DNA of 64,000 nucleotides from Microbacterium ureisolvens. GTDB lineage: Bacteria > Actinomycetota > Actinomycetes > Actinomycetales > Microbacteriaceae. The DNA lies in the NCBI RefSeq assembly GCF_015278315.1, contig NZ_JADIJE010000014.1, forward strand, positions 57,551-121,550. Direction: 5' to 3'. Under the pieces are notes generated by a model, which ran no database searches, was not told the origin of the DNA, and saw only the letters and a program-made list of their open reading frames with translations. Shown piece by piece: positions 45,938 through 52,632 of the stretch. The stretch's first letter is position 1, and the number at the start of each line of letters is the position of its first letter. The translations under genes were made by a program, and so were the position numbers.

Positions 45938-46338
45938 GCACAGTAGCCGACAAGCTCGCCAAGAAGTCCAGTCACAAGACCAGCGCCAAGCAGGTGCGCC
46001 TGCGTCTGGTGTACATCGACTTCTGGTCCGCCGTGAAGCTGTCGTTCCTCGCCGCGATCGCCATCGCGGTGGTGACCGTCGTCGCGTTCGTGATGGTCTA
46101 CCTGGTCGTCTCGACCACCGGCCTCATCGCGAAGGCGGACGAGTTCTTCGCCAGCTTCTCGGACGGCAGCATCCTGCTGTCGGACTTCGTGAGCTTCCCG
46201 CAGGTGCTGGCGTTCTCCGCCGTCGTCGCGATCCTGAACCTCGTCGTCGTGACGGTGCTCGGCGCCGTCGTCGCGGGCATCTACAACCTCGCCGTCAAGG
46301 TGACCGGCGGCCTCCTGGTCGGCTTCACCTCGAACTGA
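45934..46338 (+). CDS. DUF3566 membrane protein
   Basis: 134 residues. A short basic N-terminus, then VRLRLVYIDFWSAVKLSFLA and two hydrophobic helices (IAVVTVVAFVMVYLVV; VLAFSAVVAILNLVVVTVLG). DUF3566 genes follow gyrA throughout actinobacteria. Function is unknown. The ATGA overlap with gyrA implies coupling. Confidence 0.93.
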   Translation: MSTVADKLAKKSSHKTSAKQVRLRLVYIDFWSAVKLSFLAAIAIAVVTVVAFVMVYLVVSTTGLIAKADEFFASFSDGSILLSDFVSFPQVLAFSAVVAILNLVVVTVLGAVVAGIYNLAVKVTGGLLVGFTSN

Positions 46339-46375
46339 CGGTTCGACGCTTCGTGCATTCCGCAACGCCACGAGA

Positions 46376-47089
46376 TCACACCACGGTGGTGCCGAGCAGG
46401 GTGCCGATGAGCCAGGTCGCCGCGAGTGCGAGCGCGCCGCCCAGCACGAGACGAGTCGCCGCCCGCAGGCGCGGAGCGCCGCCGAGGGTGGCGGAGACGG
46501 TGCCGGTCGCTGCGAGGGCGATGAGCACCGCGACGAAAGTGACGGGCACGCGCCACTCGGGCGGCGGCAGCAGGATCGCCAGGAACGGCAGCAGCGCGCC
46601 CAGGGTGAACGCCACCGCCGACGAGATCGCAGCGTGCCACGGATTGACCAGGTCGTCCTGATCGATGTGGAGCTCGACCTCGAGGTGGGCGGACAGCGCG
46701 TCGTGCGCGGTGAGCTCGGCCGCGACCTGGCGAGCGGTGGCCTCGGTGAGCCCTCGTTCGCGGTAGAGCTGGGTCAGCTCCTCGAACTCCTCCTCCGGCA
46801 TGTCCCGCAGCTCACGGCGCTCCTTGGCGATGAGCGCGCGCTCGCTGTCGCGCTGACTGCTCACCGACACGTACTCGCCGAGCGCCATCGAGATGGCGCC
46901 GCCGACGAGACCGGCGATGCCGGCGGTGAAGAGCGCGGCGGTGTCGGTCGTCGCGCCGGCGACGCCCACGACCAGGGCCGCCACCGAGACGATGCCGTCG
47001 TTCGCGCCGAGCACGCCGGCGCGCAGCCAGTTCAATCGCTGCCCGAGGCCGATGGCGTGCGGCTCGTTCGCATGAGGGTCAGCGGTCAC
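46376..47089 (-). CDS. VIT1/CCC1-family transporter
   Basis: 237 residues from GTG 47089; TTG 47101 is an alternative. LNWLRAGVLGANDGIVSVAA, LVGGAISMALGEYVSVSSQR, a cytoplasmic loop rich in Glu (MPEEEFEELTQLYRERGLTE), then AAISSAVAFTLGALLPFL. Family members move iron or manganese across membranes; the acidic loop binds metal. Metal specificity is not visible. It runs against gyrA and DUF3566. Confidence 0.9.
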   Translation of the reverse strand: MTADPHANEPHAIGLGQRLNWLRAGVLGANDGIVSVAALVVGVAGATTDTAALFTAGIAGLVGGAISMALGEYVSVSSQRDSERALIAKERRELRDMPEEEFEELTQLYRERGLTEATARQVAAELTAHDALSAHLEVELHIDQDDLVNPWHAAISSAVAFTLGALLPFLAILLPPPEWRVPVTFVAVLIALAATGTVSATLGGAPRLRAATRLVLGGALALAATWLIGTLLGTTVV

Positions 47090-47110
47090 CTGCCCAGTCA
47101 ACCAGCCGAT

Positions 47111-47139
47111 TCGTGAAATCGGGATTCCTCAGGTAAAGT
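47111..47139 (+). promoter_or_regulatory. Candidate promoter of the tRNA pair
   Basis: TCGTGA (47111-47116) and TAAAGT (47134-47139) are separated by 17 bp, about 35 bp ahead of tRNA-Ile. A weak match to sigma-70-type elements. Confidence 0.35.
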
Positions 47140-47174
47140 CTTGGAGGTTGCGGAGCGCAAGCGAAGCAGCAGAC

Positions 47175-47248
47175 GGGGCTATAGCTCAGGCGGTTAGAGC
47201 GCTTCACTGATAATGAAGAGGTCCCAGGTTCAAGTCCTGGTAGCCCCA
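47175..47248 (+). tRNA. ileT: tRNA-Ile (GAT)
   Basis: 74 nt cloverleaf. The acceptor GGGGCTA pairs with TAGCCCC, the anticodon loop is CTGATAA between CTTCA and TGAAG, and the T-arm reads CCAGGTTCAAGTCCTGG. The 3' CCA is not fully encoded. The Ile-Ala pair after gyrA is conserved in actinobacteria. Confidence 0.98.
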
Positions 47249-47259
47249 CCGTAAGCCCC

Positions 47260-47332
47260 GGGGCCTTAGCTCAGTTGGTAGAGCGCCTGCTTTGCAAGCA
47301 GGATGTCAGGAGTTCGAATCTCCTAGGCTCCA
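47260..47332 (+). tRNA. alaT: tRNA-Ala (TGC)
   Basis: 73 nt. Acceptor GGGGCCT pairs with AGGCTCC, containing the G3:U70 wobble that identifies alanine tRNA. Anticodon loop TTTGCAA lies between CCTGC and GCAGG. Confidence 0.98.
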
Positions 47333-47338
47333 CACTCC

Positions 47339-47367
47339 GAAGCCGGTTCCCAAGAGGGACCGGCTTC
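47339..47367 (+). terminator. Terminator after the tRNA pair
   Basis: GAAGCCGGT pairs with ACCGGCTTC; an inner CCC/GGG pair closes an AAGA loop with one bulged T. TTCGTTCT follows. Confidence 0.8.
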
Positions 47368-47371
47368 TTCG

Positions 47372-47547
47372 TTCTCCGGCGCGGCCCGCGCGGATAGGGT
47401 GAAGCATGGACCTGCGCGTCGCGGCCTACGCGGTGATCGTCGACGAGAACGACCGCATTCTCCGGCGCGGCCCGCGCGGATAGGGTGAAGCATGGACCTG
47501 CGCGTCGCGGCCTACGCGGTGATCGTCGACGAGAACGACCGCATTCT
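47372..47547. repeat. 86-bp perfect tandem duplication over the NUDIX start
   Basis: The sequence from 47372 repeats exactly from 47458, offset 86 bp, and identity ends at 47461/47547. The shared four bases TTCT lie at the junction. Each copy holds the upstream region, the ribosome site and the first 18 codons. 86 is not a multiple of three. Confidence 0.95.
47406..47483 (+). pseudogene. Truncated first copy of the NUDIX 5' end
   Basis: ATG 47406 begins the same 18 codons as the true gene, then shifts into the second repeat and stops at TAG 47481-47483 after 25 residues (ending RRGPRG). The stop lies eight bases before the intact start, so a ribosome could reinitiate. It is probably a by-product of the duplication. 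Confidence 0.8.
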
Positions 47548-47932
47548 GCTCGCGCACTGGAACGAAGGCCGTCGCGCCGCATGGACGATGCCCGGCGGAG
47601 GCCTCGAGCCCGGTGAGGACCCGGAGCGCGCCGCCCGCCGCGAGGTGCGGGAGGAGACGGGCTACCGTGTCGCGATCGACGGGCTGCTCGGCATCCATTC
47701 GCGTGTCATCCCGCCGGGGCGGCGCCTGAAGGAAGGGGCGGCGGTGCCGCTGCACACGCTGCGCATCGTCTACCGGGCACGCGTCACCGGCGGCCGCCTG
47801 CGCAATGAGAAGAACGGCTCGACCGACCGCGCCGAGTGGTTCGCGCTCTCTGAGGTGCGCGGACTGCAGCGCGTGAAGCTCGTCGACATCGCCCTCGAGA
47901 TGGCGGGCGTGGTGCTGCCGGCGAAGCGCTGA
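47492..47932 (+). CDS. NUDIX hydrolase
   Basis: 146 residues. The NUDIX box is complete: GGGLEPGEDPERAARREVRE followed by ETGY. The family cleaves nucleoside diphosphates linked to X. The substrate is unknown. The intact start is ATG 47492 with AGGGTGA ahead; an identical start and ribosome site lie 86 bp upstream from the duplication. It converges on the YbaK-like gene. Confidence 0.93.
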   Translation: MDLRVAAYAVIVDENDRILLAHWNEGRRAAWTMPGGGLEPGEDPERAARREVREETGYRVAIDGLLGIHSRVIPPGRRLKEGAAVPLHTLRIVYRARVTGGRLRNEKNGSTDRAEWFALSEVRGLQRVKLVDIALEMAGVVLPAKR

Positions 47933-47954
47933 GACCTGGCGCAGGTCTCGCGGG

Positions 47955-48452
47955 TCACTCGACGGGCTGCGAGATGTCGGCGACCGTCGCGCCGTAGGCG
48001 GCGATGAGGTCGTCGGCCTCCACGAACATGCTGTAACCGTGGGCACCGGCGCCCATCGCGATGCGCCGACCCACGATCGCACCGTCGGCGTAGATCGGCC
48101 AGTCGTGGGTGCTCCCCAGCGGCACGATCGTGCCGCGCTCGTACCCGGTGGCGGCGAGGGCGCGCGCAGGGTCGGGCAGCTGAAGCTTGTTGACGCCGAC
48201 GACGGCGCGCAGCTTCGGCCACGAGATCGCGCGGTCGCCGGGGATCAGCGCGAACAGGTAGGTGTCGTCGCTGCGCTTGACCACGAGGGTCTTCACGATG
48301 CCCGACGGCGGGATGCCGAGGATCGCCGCGGCCTCCGGGAGGCTGTTCGCTGCCGGGCGTTCCCGGATCTCGACAGCGAGACCGCGCTCGGCCGCAGCGG
48401 CACGAACGCGGTCTACGCCTTGCGGAGCCTCGCCGACGGCGGGCTCAGGCAT
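47955..48452 (-). CDS. YbaK/EbsC-type aminoacyl-tRNA deacylase
   Basis: 165 residues. EAAAILGIPPSGIVKTLVVK has the conserved Lys of the deacylase site, LFALIPGDRAISWPKLRAVV follows, and GYERGTIVPLGSTHDWPIYA is also typical. Family members remove misacylated amino acids (for example Cys-tRNAPro). ATG 48452 lies inside the stop region of the upstream gene, an 8-bp overlap. Confidence 0.9.
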   Translation of the reverse strand: MPEPAVGEAPQGVDRVRAAAAERGLAVEIRERPAANSLPEAAAILGIPPSGIVKTLVVKRSDDTYLFALIPGDRAISWPKLRAVVGVNKLQLPDPARALAATGYERGTIVPLGSTHDWPIYADGAIVGRRIAMGAGAHGYSMFVEADDLIAAYGATVADISQPVE

Positions 48453-48960
48453 CCGGGGCGCGCAGCGGGTCGTCCGCGACCCAGAGCTCGTCGTCGGCGC
48501 GCAGCGTCTGCCACGCGGCGTACAGCACGCCCACCGCCGCGGCGACGCCGAGGATGATCGCGATCCAGCCGCCGGCGCCGATGCCCTTCTTGACAGGCAC
48601 GGGTGCCGCCTTTTTGAACGATGCCTTGAGGTCGATGCCACGGCCGTCGGCCAGGCGCGAGCGCGTGTCGTTGGCGGCGTCCCACACGGAGAGCGCGGAG
48701 CCGACGACGGCGCCGGCAGCGGGGATGACCGTCCCGTTGACGACCTTCCTGCCCCTGTCGACATACGGTGCGGCGTACCGCTCGTATCCGGCCTGCACCT
48801 GCGGCTTGACCTGCTCGCGGCCGTAGTTGCCGAGCTGGCGGCTGGCCTCGCGCGCGACCGAAGCGGCCTCGCCGACCAGTACCTGCTGGGCCTCCCACAG
48901 GTTTCCGGCCTGCTTCTGCAGCTTGTGGAGTTCCTTCTTGCGCTTGCGGCTGAGGCTCAC
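48445..48960 (-). CDS. Hypothetical single-pass membrane protein
   Basis: 171 residues, GTG start after AGGGAGGG. Basic N-terminus (LSRKRKKELHKLQKQAGNLW), an amphipathic middle (about 30-120: REASRQLGNYGREQVKPQVQ) and one helix near the C-terminus (IGAGGWIAIILGVAAAVGVL). No domain recognised. It lies divergent from ppiA with 96 bp between. Confidence 0.8.
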   Translation of the reverse strand: MSLSRKRKKELHKLQKQAGNLWEAQQVLVGEAASVAREASRQLGNYGREQVKPQVQAGYERYAAPYVDRGRKVVNGTVIPAAGAVVGSALSVWDAANDTRSRLADGRGIDLKASFKKAAPVPVKKGIGAGGWIAIILGVAAAVGVLYAAWQTLRADDELWVADDPLRAPDA

Positions 48961-49056
48961 GGTTGCCCTCCCTGTCGTGGGGATGTCGGTCTCCCCATCT
49001 TGCCAGACCACTGCTGAGACGGGAGGGGTTGCAGGGAACTCTGAGACAATGTAGGA

Positions 49057-49629
49057 ATGCCGCTTCACACCGCAGTCGCAACGATTCACACCAACTACGG
49101 CGACATCGTCGTCAACCTGTTCGGCGACCACGCACCCCGCACCGTGCAGAACTTCATCGGCCTCTCCGACGGCTCGCAGGCGTGGACTCACCCCGCCACC
49201 GGCAAGCCGGGCGACGGTCCCCTCTATAAGGACGTCATCTTCCACCGCATCATCTCGGGCTTCATGATCCAGGGCGGCGACCCGCTCGGTCAGGGTATCG
49301 GCGGCCCGGGCTACAACTTCAACGACGAGATCAACGGCGAGCTCACCTTCACCGCGCCGTACAAGCTCGCGATGGCCAACGCGGGTCTGCGCCGCAACGC
49401 GATCACCGGCCAGCCCGAGGGCACGAACGGCTCGCAGTTCTTCATCACCGTTCCCGGTCAGGGCGGCCGCGGTCCGGAGTGGCTGCAGGGCAAGCACACG
49501 ATCTTCGGCGAGGTCGCCGACGACGCCTCGAAGGCCGTCGTCGACACCATCAGCGAGGTGCCGACTGCCGCCGGCGACCGCCCGGTCGAGCCCGTCGTCA
49601 TCGAGTCCATCGACATCGCCACGGTCTGA
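49057..49629 (+). CDS. ppiA: Cyclophilin-type peptidyl-prolyl isomerase
   Basis: 190 residues. IHTNYGDIVVNLFGDHAPRT, VIFHRIISGFMIQGGDP and TNGSQFFITVPGQGG are the cyclophilin marks with the catalytic Arg in FHR. It isomerises proline bonds; no signal peptide, so cytoplasmic. Its position after the tRNA pair and before rhomboid matches mycobacteria. Confidence 0.95.
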   Translation: MPLHTAVATIHTNYGDIVVNLFGDHAPRTVQNFIGLSDGSQAWTHPATGKPGDGPLYKDVIFHRIISGFMIQGGDPLGQGIGGPGYNFNDEINGELTFTAPYKLAMANAGLRRNAITGQPEGTNGSQFFITVPGQGGRGPEWLQGKHTIFGEVADDASKAVVDTISEVPTAAGDRPVEPVVIESIDIATV

Positions 49630-49638
49630 CCGCCGCGC

Positions 49639-50529
49639 GTGACCACCGACGACTTCCAGCGCAACCGCGAGAACTTCTGCTACCGGCATCCTGACCGGCA
49701 GAGCTTCGTGCTTTGCCAGCGATGCCTGCGCACGATCTGCCCGGAGTGCCAGACGCCCGCCGCGGTGGGCGTCGTCTGCCCCGAGTGCCTGCGCGACCAG
49801 CAGAAGGCCCAGTCGCCGGCGCAGCGGAAGGCCGAGCGTCGGTGGTCACGCCCGCGAGCGGTGTCGGCGTCCTCCGGGCGGCCCATCGTCACGTATACGA
49901 TCATCGGCATCACCGCGTTCGTGTACCTCCTCACCCTCATCCCGGGGATCGGCGAGTCCATTCAGCAGGCACTCCTCTATTGGGCGCCCTGGATGTACCC
50001 GCAGCTGAGCGGCCAGTTCCAGCCGTGGCGCCTGCTGACCGTGTCGCTCGTCCATTCGGGCATCTGGCACGTCGGCCTCAACATGCTCGCGCTGTGGATG
50101 ATCGGCCGCAGCCTCGAGCCCCTGCTCGGGCGCTGGCGCTTCCTCACCCTCTACCTGCTGAGCGCGCTCGGCGGCTCAGTGGCGGTGACACTGCTGTCGT
50201 TCACGACTCCCGTGGTCGGGGCATCCGGCGCCATCTTCGGCCTCTTCGGCGCGCTGCTCGTCATCGGCCGGCACATCGGGGCGAACATCGCCGGCATCGC
50301 GATCGTGCTGGGAATCAACCTCGTGATCGGGTTCATTCCCGGATTCAACGTCTCGTGGCAGGCGCACGTCGGCGGCCTGCTCGCCGGTCTGCTGGTCGCA
50401 TTCATCTTCACGCGCACGCGAGCGGTGCGCCAGCGCGGCCTGCAGATCGGGCTGCTGGTCGCCGTCGGCGCCGGGCTCATCGCGCTGCTGTTCGTGCCGG
50501 TGCTCGTGCCCGCCGTGGTCGTCGGCTGA
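49639..50529 (+). CDS. Rhomboid-family serine protease with N-terminal zinc ribbon
   Basis: 296 residues, GTG start. CYRHPDRQSFVLCQRCLRTI and CPECQTPAAVGVVCPECLRD form a possible zinc ribbon. The rhomboid core has WHVGLNMLALWMIGRSLEPL, VGASGAIFGLFGALLVIG (Ser) and VSWQAHVGGLLAGLLVAF (His). It cuts within or near membranes. Substrate unknown. It begins 9 bp after ppiA. Confidence 0.93.
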   Translation: MTTDDFQRNRENFCYRHPDRQSFVLCQRCLRTICPECQTPAAVGVVCPECLRDQQKAQSPAQRKAERRWSRPRAVSASSGRPIVTYTIIGITAFVYLLTLIPGIGESIQQALLYWAPWMYPQLSGQFQPWRLLTVSLVHSGIWHVGLNMLALWMIGRSLEPLLGRWRFLTLYLLSALGGSVAVTLLSFTTPVVGASGAIFGLFGALLVIGRHIGANIAGIAIVLGINLVIGFIPGFNVSWQAHVGGLLAGLLVAFIFTRTRAVRQRGLQIGLLVAVGAGLIALLFVPVLVPAVVVG

Positions 50530-50546
50530 TCCCCGTCGCGTCGAAG

Positions 50547-50620
50547 TTATCCACAGGTTCTTCCACAGGTGGGGAGAATGACATGTGTGTAATTCACACC
50601 TGTTAACAGACTTGTTAACA
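50547..50620. promoter_or_regulatory. DnaA-box and dyad cluster upstream of a terminator
   Basis: TTATCCACA (50547-50555) is a consensus DnaA box followed by TCTTCCACA (50560-50568). Then GTGTG-TAATT-CACAC (50585-50599) and two TGTTAACA palindromes (50601, 50613). The stretch is unusually A/T-rich for the window. Function inferred only. Confidence 0.5.
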
Positions 50621-50657
50621 ACTGACGGATGCCGCGACCGCCGCGTCAGCGCACGGA

Positions 50658-50687
50658 AAAGCCCCGGTCGTCACGGACCGGGGCTTT
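50658..50687. terminator. Bidirectional terminator between rhomboid and crgA
   Basis: AAAGCCCCGGTC and GACCGGGGCTTT form a perfect 12-bp stem with six-base loop, with A-run and T-run on both sides, fitting the convergent genes. Confidence 0.9.
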
Positions 50688-50704
50688 CGCATTCGTGCGA
50701 GTCG

Positions 50705-50944
50705 CTACCGCCAGCGCGTCGTCATCAGGAAGCCGATGAAGGCGATCCCGAATCCGATGACGAGGTTCCACGCACCGATGTCAGGGATCGGGAACGCCAT
50801 GCCGCTCAGATAGAAGACGAGGATCCAGACCAGCCCGAGGAGCATCAGTCCGATCATGATCGGCTTGAACCACACCGGGTTGGGTGCGGCTTCGCCTTCT
50901 GCGCGCTCGACGAGCGAGTCGTCGTCTTTGCCGGGTCGTGCCAT
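50705..50944 (-). CDS. crgA: Cell-division protein CrgA
   Basis: 79 residues, ATG 50944. A charged N-terminus MARPGKDDDSLVERAEG, NPVWFKPIMIGLMLLGLVWI then a helix pair (LVFYLSGMAFPIP; NLVIGFGIAFIGFLMTTRWR) with the conserved TTRWR end. CrgA links FtsZ and penicillin-binding proteins at the septum. The standard position, opposite to the sortase. Confidence 0.96.
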   Translation of the reverse strand: MARPGKDDDSLVERAEGEAAPNPVWFKPIMIGLMLLGLVWILVFYLSGMAFPIPDIGAWNLVIGFGIAFIGFLMTTRWR

Positions 50945-50999
50945 GCAGAAGAGTCTAACTGTCAGCGGACCCTTACCCACGCTGTGCGAGAATCCCCCT

Positions 51000-51797
51000 G
51001 TGGATGAAGCGGTGTCCGGTCTGGGGCGCGCCGCGCGCGGGGGACGTTCCCCGCGTCGGCGAACGTCGGTCGTCGGCGTCATCGGCGAGCTGCTCATCAC
51101 CGCCGGCGTCATCGTGCTGCTCTACGTCGTGTGGCAGCTGTGGGTCGGCGACCTCATCTACGGCGCCGAGCGAAACGCGGAAGGCACCGAGCTCTCGCAG
51201 GAGTGGCAGGACCAGTGGGCCGAGGAGAATCCGGTCGCCGCTCCCGAGCCCGGTCCGACCGAAGCCGCCGCGCCGGCCGAGCCCGTCACCGCCCCGCCGC
51301 CGGTGCTCGCCGAGCCCGCGGACGGCGAGAAGTTCGGCGTCATGCACATCCCGCGCTTCGGCTCGGACTACGCGATGCCGATGGCCGGCGGGGTGAGCCG
51401 CCCCCGCACGCTCGACCCGATCGGCATCGGCCACTACCCCGGCACGCGGATGCCGGGCGAGCCGGGAAACTTCGCCCTCGCGGCGCATCGCACCACGTGG
51501 GGAAAGCCCTTCAACCGCATCGCCGACCTGCGCATCGGCGACGCGATCGTCGTCGAGACCGAGGCCGGCTGGTACACCTACCGGTTCCGCACGCTCGAGT
51601 ACGTGCGCCCGGACGAGGTCGAGGTGCTGCTGCCGGTGCCGCAGGCCATGGACGTGCCCGCGGGCACGGCCTACATCACCCTTACGAGCTGCAGCCCGAT
51701 GTACGCGATGACCGAGCGCATCGTCGCCTACGGCGTGTTCGAGTCGTTCACCCCCCGATCGGCCGGGCAGCCGGCATCCCTCCAGGCGGTGGCTTGA
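51000..51797 (+). CDS. srtE: Class E sortase
   Basis: 265 residues, GTG start 55 bp from crgA. One N-terminal helix (VIGELLITAGVIVLLYVVWQ), a Pro/Ala linker, then the sortase fold: LAAHRTTWGKPF (His), YITLTSCSPMYAMTERIVAY (Cys and Arg). Class E enzymes anchor LAXTG proteins and occur at this place in actinobacteria. No substrate is seen in the window. It couples to the next gene by ATGA. Confidence 0.92.
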   Translation: MDEAVSGLGRAARGGRSPRRRTSVVGVIGELLITAGVIVLLYVVWQLWVGDLIYGAERNAEGTELSQEWQDQWAEENPVAAPEPGPTEAAAPAEPVTAPPPVLAEPADGEKFGVMHIPRFGSDYAMPMAGGVSRPRTLDPIGIGHYPGTRMPGEPGNFALAAHRTTWGKPFNRIADLRIGDAIVVETEAGWYTYRFRTLEYVRPDEVEVLLPVPQAMDVPAGTAYITLTSCSPMYAMTERIVAYGVFESFTPRSAGQPASLQAVA

Positions 51798-51985
51798 TGT
51801 ACGCGGCACTGTGGCGAGTCCTCCCCGGCCCGTGGTGGGTGCGCGTGCTGATCCTGCTCGTGCTCGTGGCGGCGGTGCTCTACGGCCTCGTCTTCTACGC
51901 GTTCCCGTGGGTGAGCCAGTTCGTCAATCCGCAGGAGGTCACAGTGACCCTCCCCCTCCAACCGACCGGACCAGCGCCGTCGTGA
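51797..51985 (+). CDS. Small membrane protein between sortase and pabA
   Basis: 62 residues. MYAALWRVLPGPWWVRVLIL continues into one helix (LVLVAAVLYGLVFYAFPWV) and a short extracellular-looking tail. Overlaps by 4 bp with both neighbours, so the three are translated together. Function unknown. Confidence 0.85.
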   Translation: MYAALWRVLPGPWWVRVLILLVLVAAVLYGLVFYAFPWVSQFVNPQEVTVTLPLQPTGPAPS

Positions 51986-52632
51986 CCCCCGTCGATCCGT
52001 CGGCGCCGATCCTCGTCGTCGACAACCACGACAGCTTCGTCCACACGCTGATCGGCTATCTGCACGAGCTCGGAGCGCGGACCGACCTCGTCGAGGCCGA
52101 CGCGATCAGCGATCCCGCGCGCGACATCGCCGGCCGGCCGGGCGTGCTCGTCTCCCCCGGACCCGGCACCCCTGCCGATGCCGGCGCGTCGATCGAGGTG
52201 GTGCGCGCCGCCGCTGCCACCGGCATCCCGCTCCTCGGAGTGTGCCTCGGCCATCAGGCGATCGGCGAGGCGTTCGGCGGTCGGGTCGATCACGCCCCCG
52301 AGCTCATGCACGGCATGACCTCGCTCGTGCACCACGACGGATCACCGCTCTACGAGGGGCTGCCCGATCCGTTCACCGCGACGCGCTACCACTCGCTCGC
52401 GATCGTCCCCGAGACGCTGCCCGACGATCTCGTCGTCACCAGTCGCACCGCCACCGGGGTGATCATGGGCGTGGCGCATCGCACCGCGCCGCTCGTCGGC
52501 GTGCAGTTCCATCCCGAGAGCGTCCTCACCCAGGGCGGCTATCGCCTGCTCGGCAACTGGCTCACGTCGATCGGATACACGGATGCCGCGGCCCGAGGCG
52601 CGACCATGAGCCCGCGGCGCGACGGCGACTAG
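51982..52632 (+). CDS. pabA: Aminodeoxychorismate/anthranilate synthase glutaminase
   Basis: 216 residues, GTG start. ILVVDNHDSFVHTLIGYLHE, LVSPGPGTPADAG, LLGVCLGHQAIGEAFGG with the nucleophile Cys, and VGVQFHPESVLTQGG with the catalytic His. It supplies ammonia for p-aminobenzoate or anthranilate. No partner subunit in the window. It overlaps the pknB stop by 4 bp, convergent. Confidence 0.92.
   Translation: MTPVDPSAPILVVDNHDSFVHTLIGYLHELGARTDLVEADAISDPARDIAGRPGVLVSPGPGTPADAGASIEVVRAAAATGIPLLGVCLGHQAIGEAFGGRVDHAPELMHGMTSLVHHDGSPLYEGLPDPFTATRYHSLAIVPETLPDDLVVTSRTATGVIMGVAHRTAPLVGVQFHPESVLTQGGYRLLGNWLTSIGYTDAAARGATMSPRRDGD

Noticed and set aside
47406..47483. Upstream ATG as the true NUDIX start
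   Set aside because: It runs out of frame across the 86-bp duplication and stops after 25 codons.
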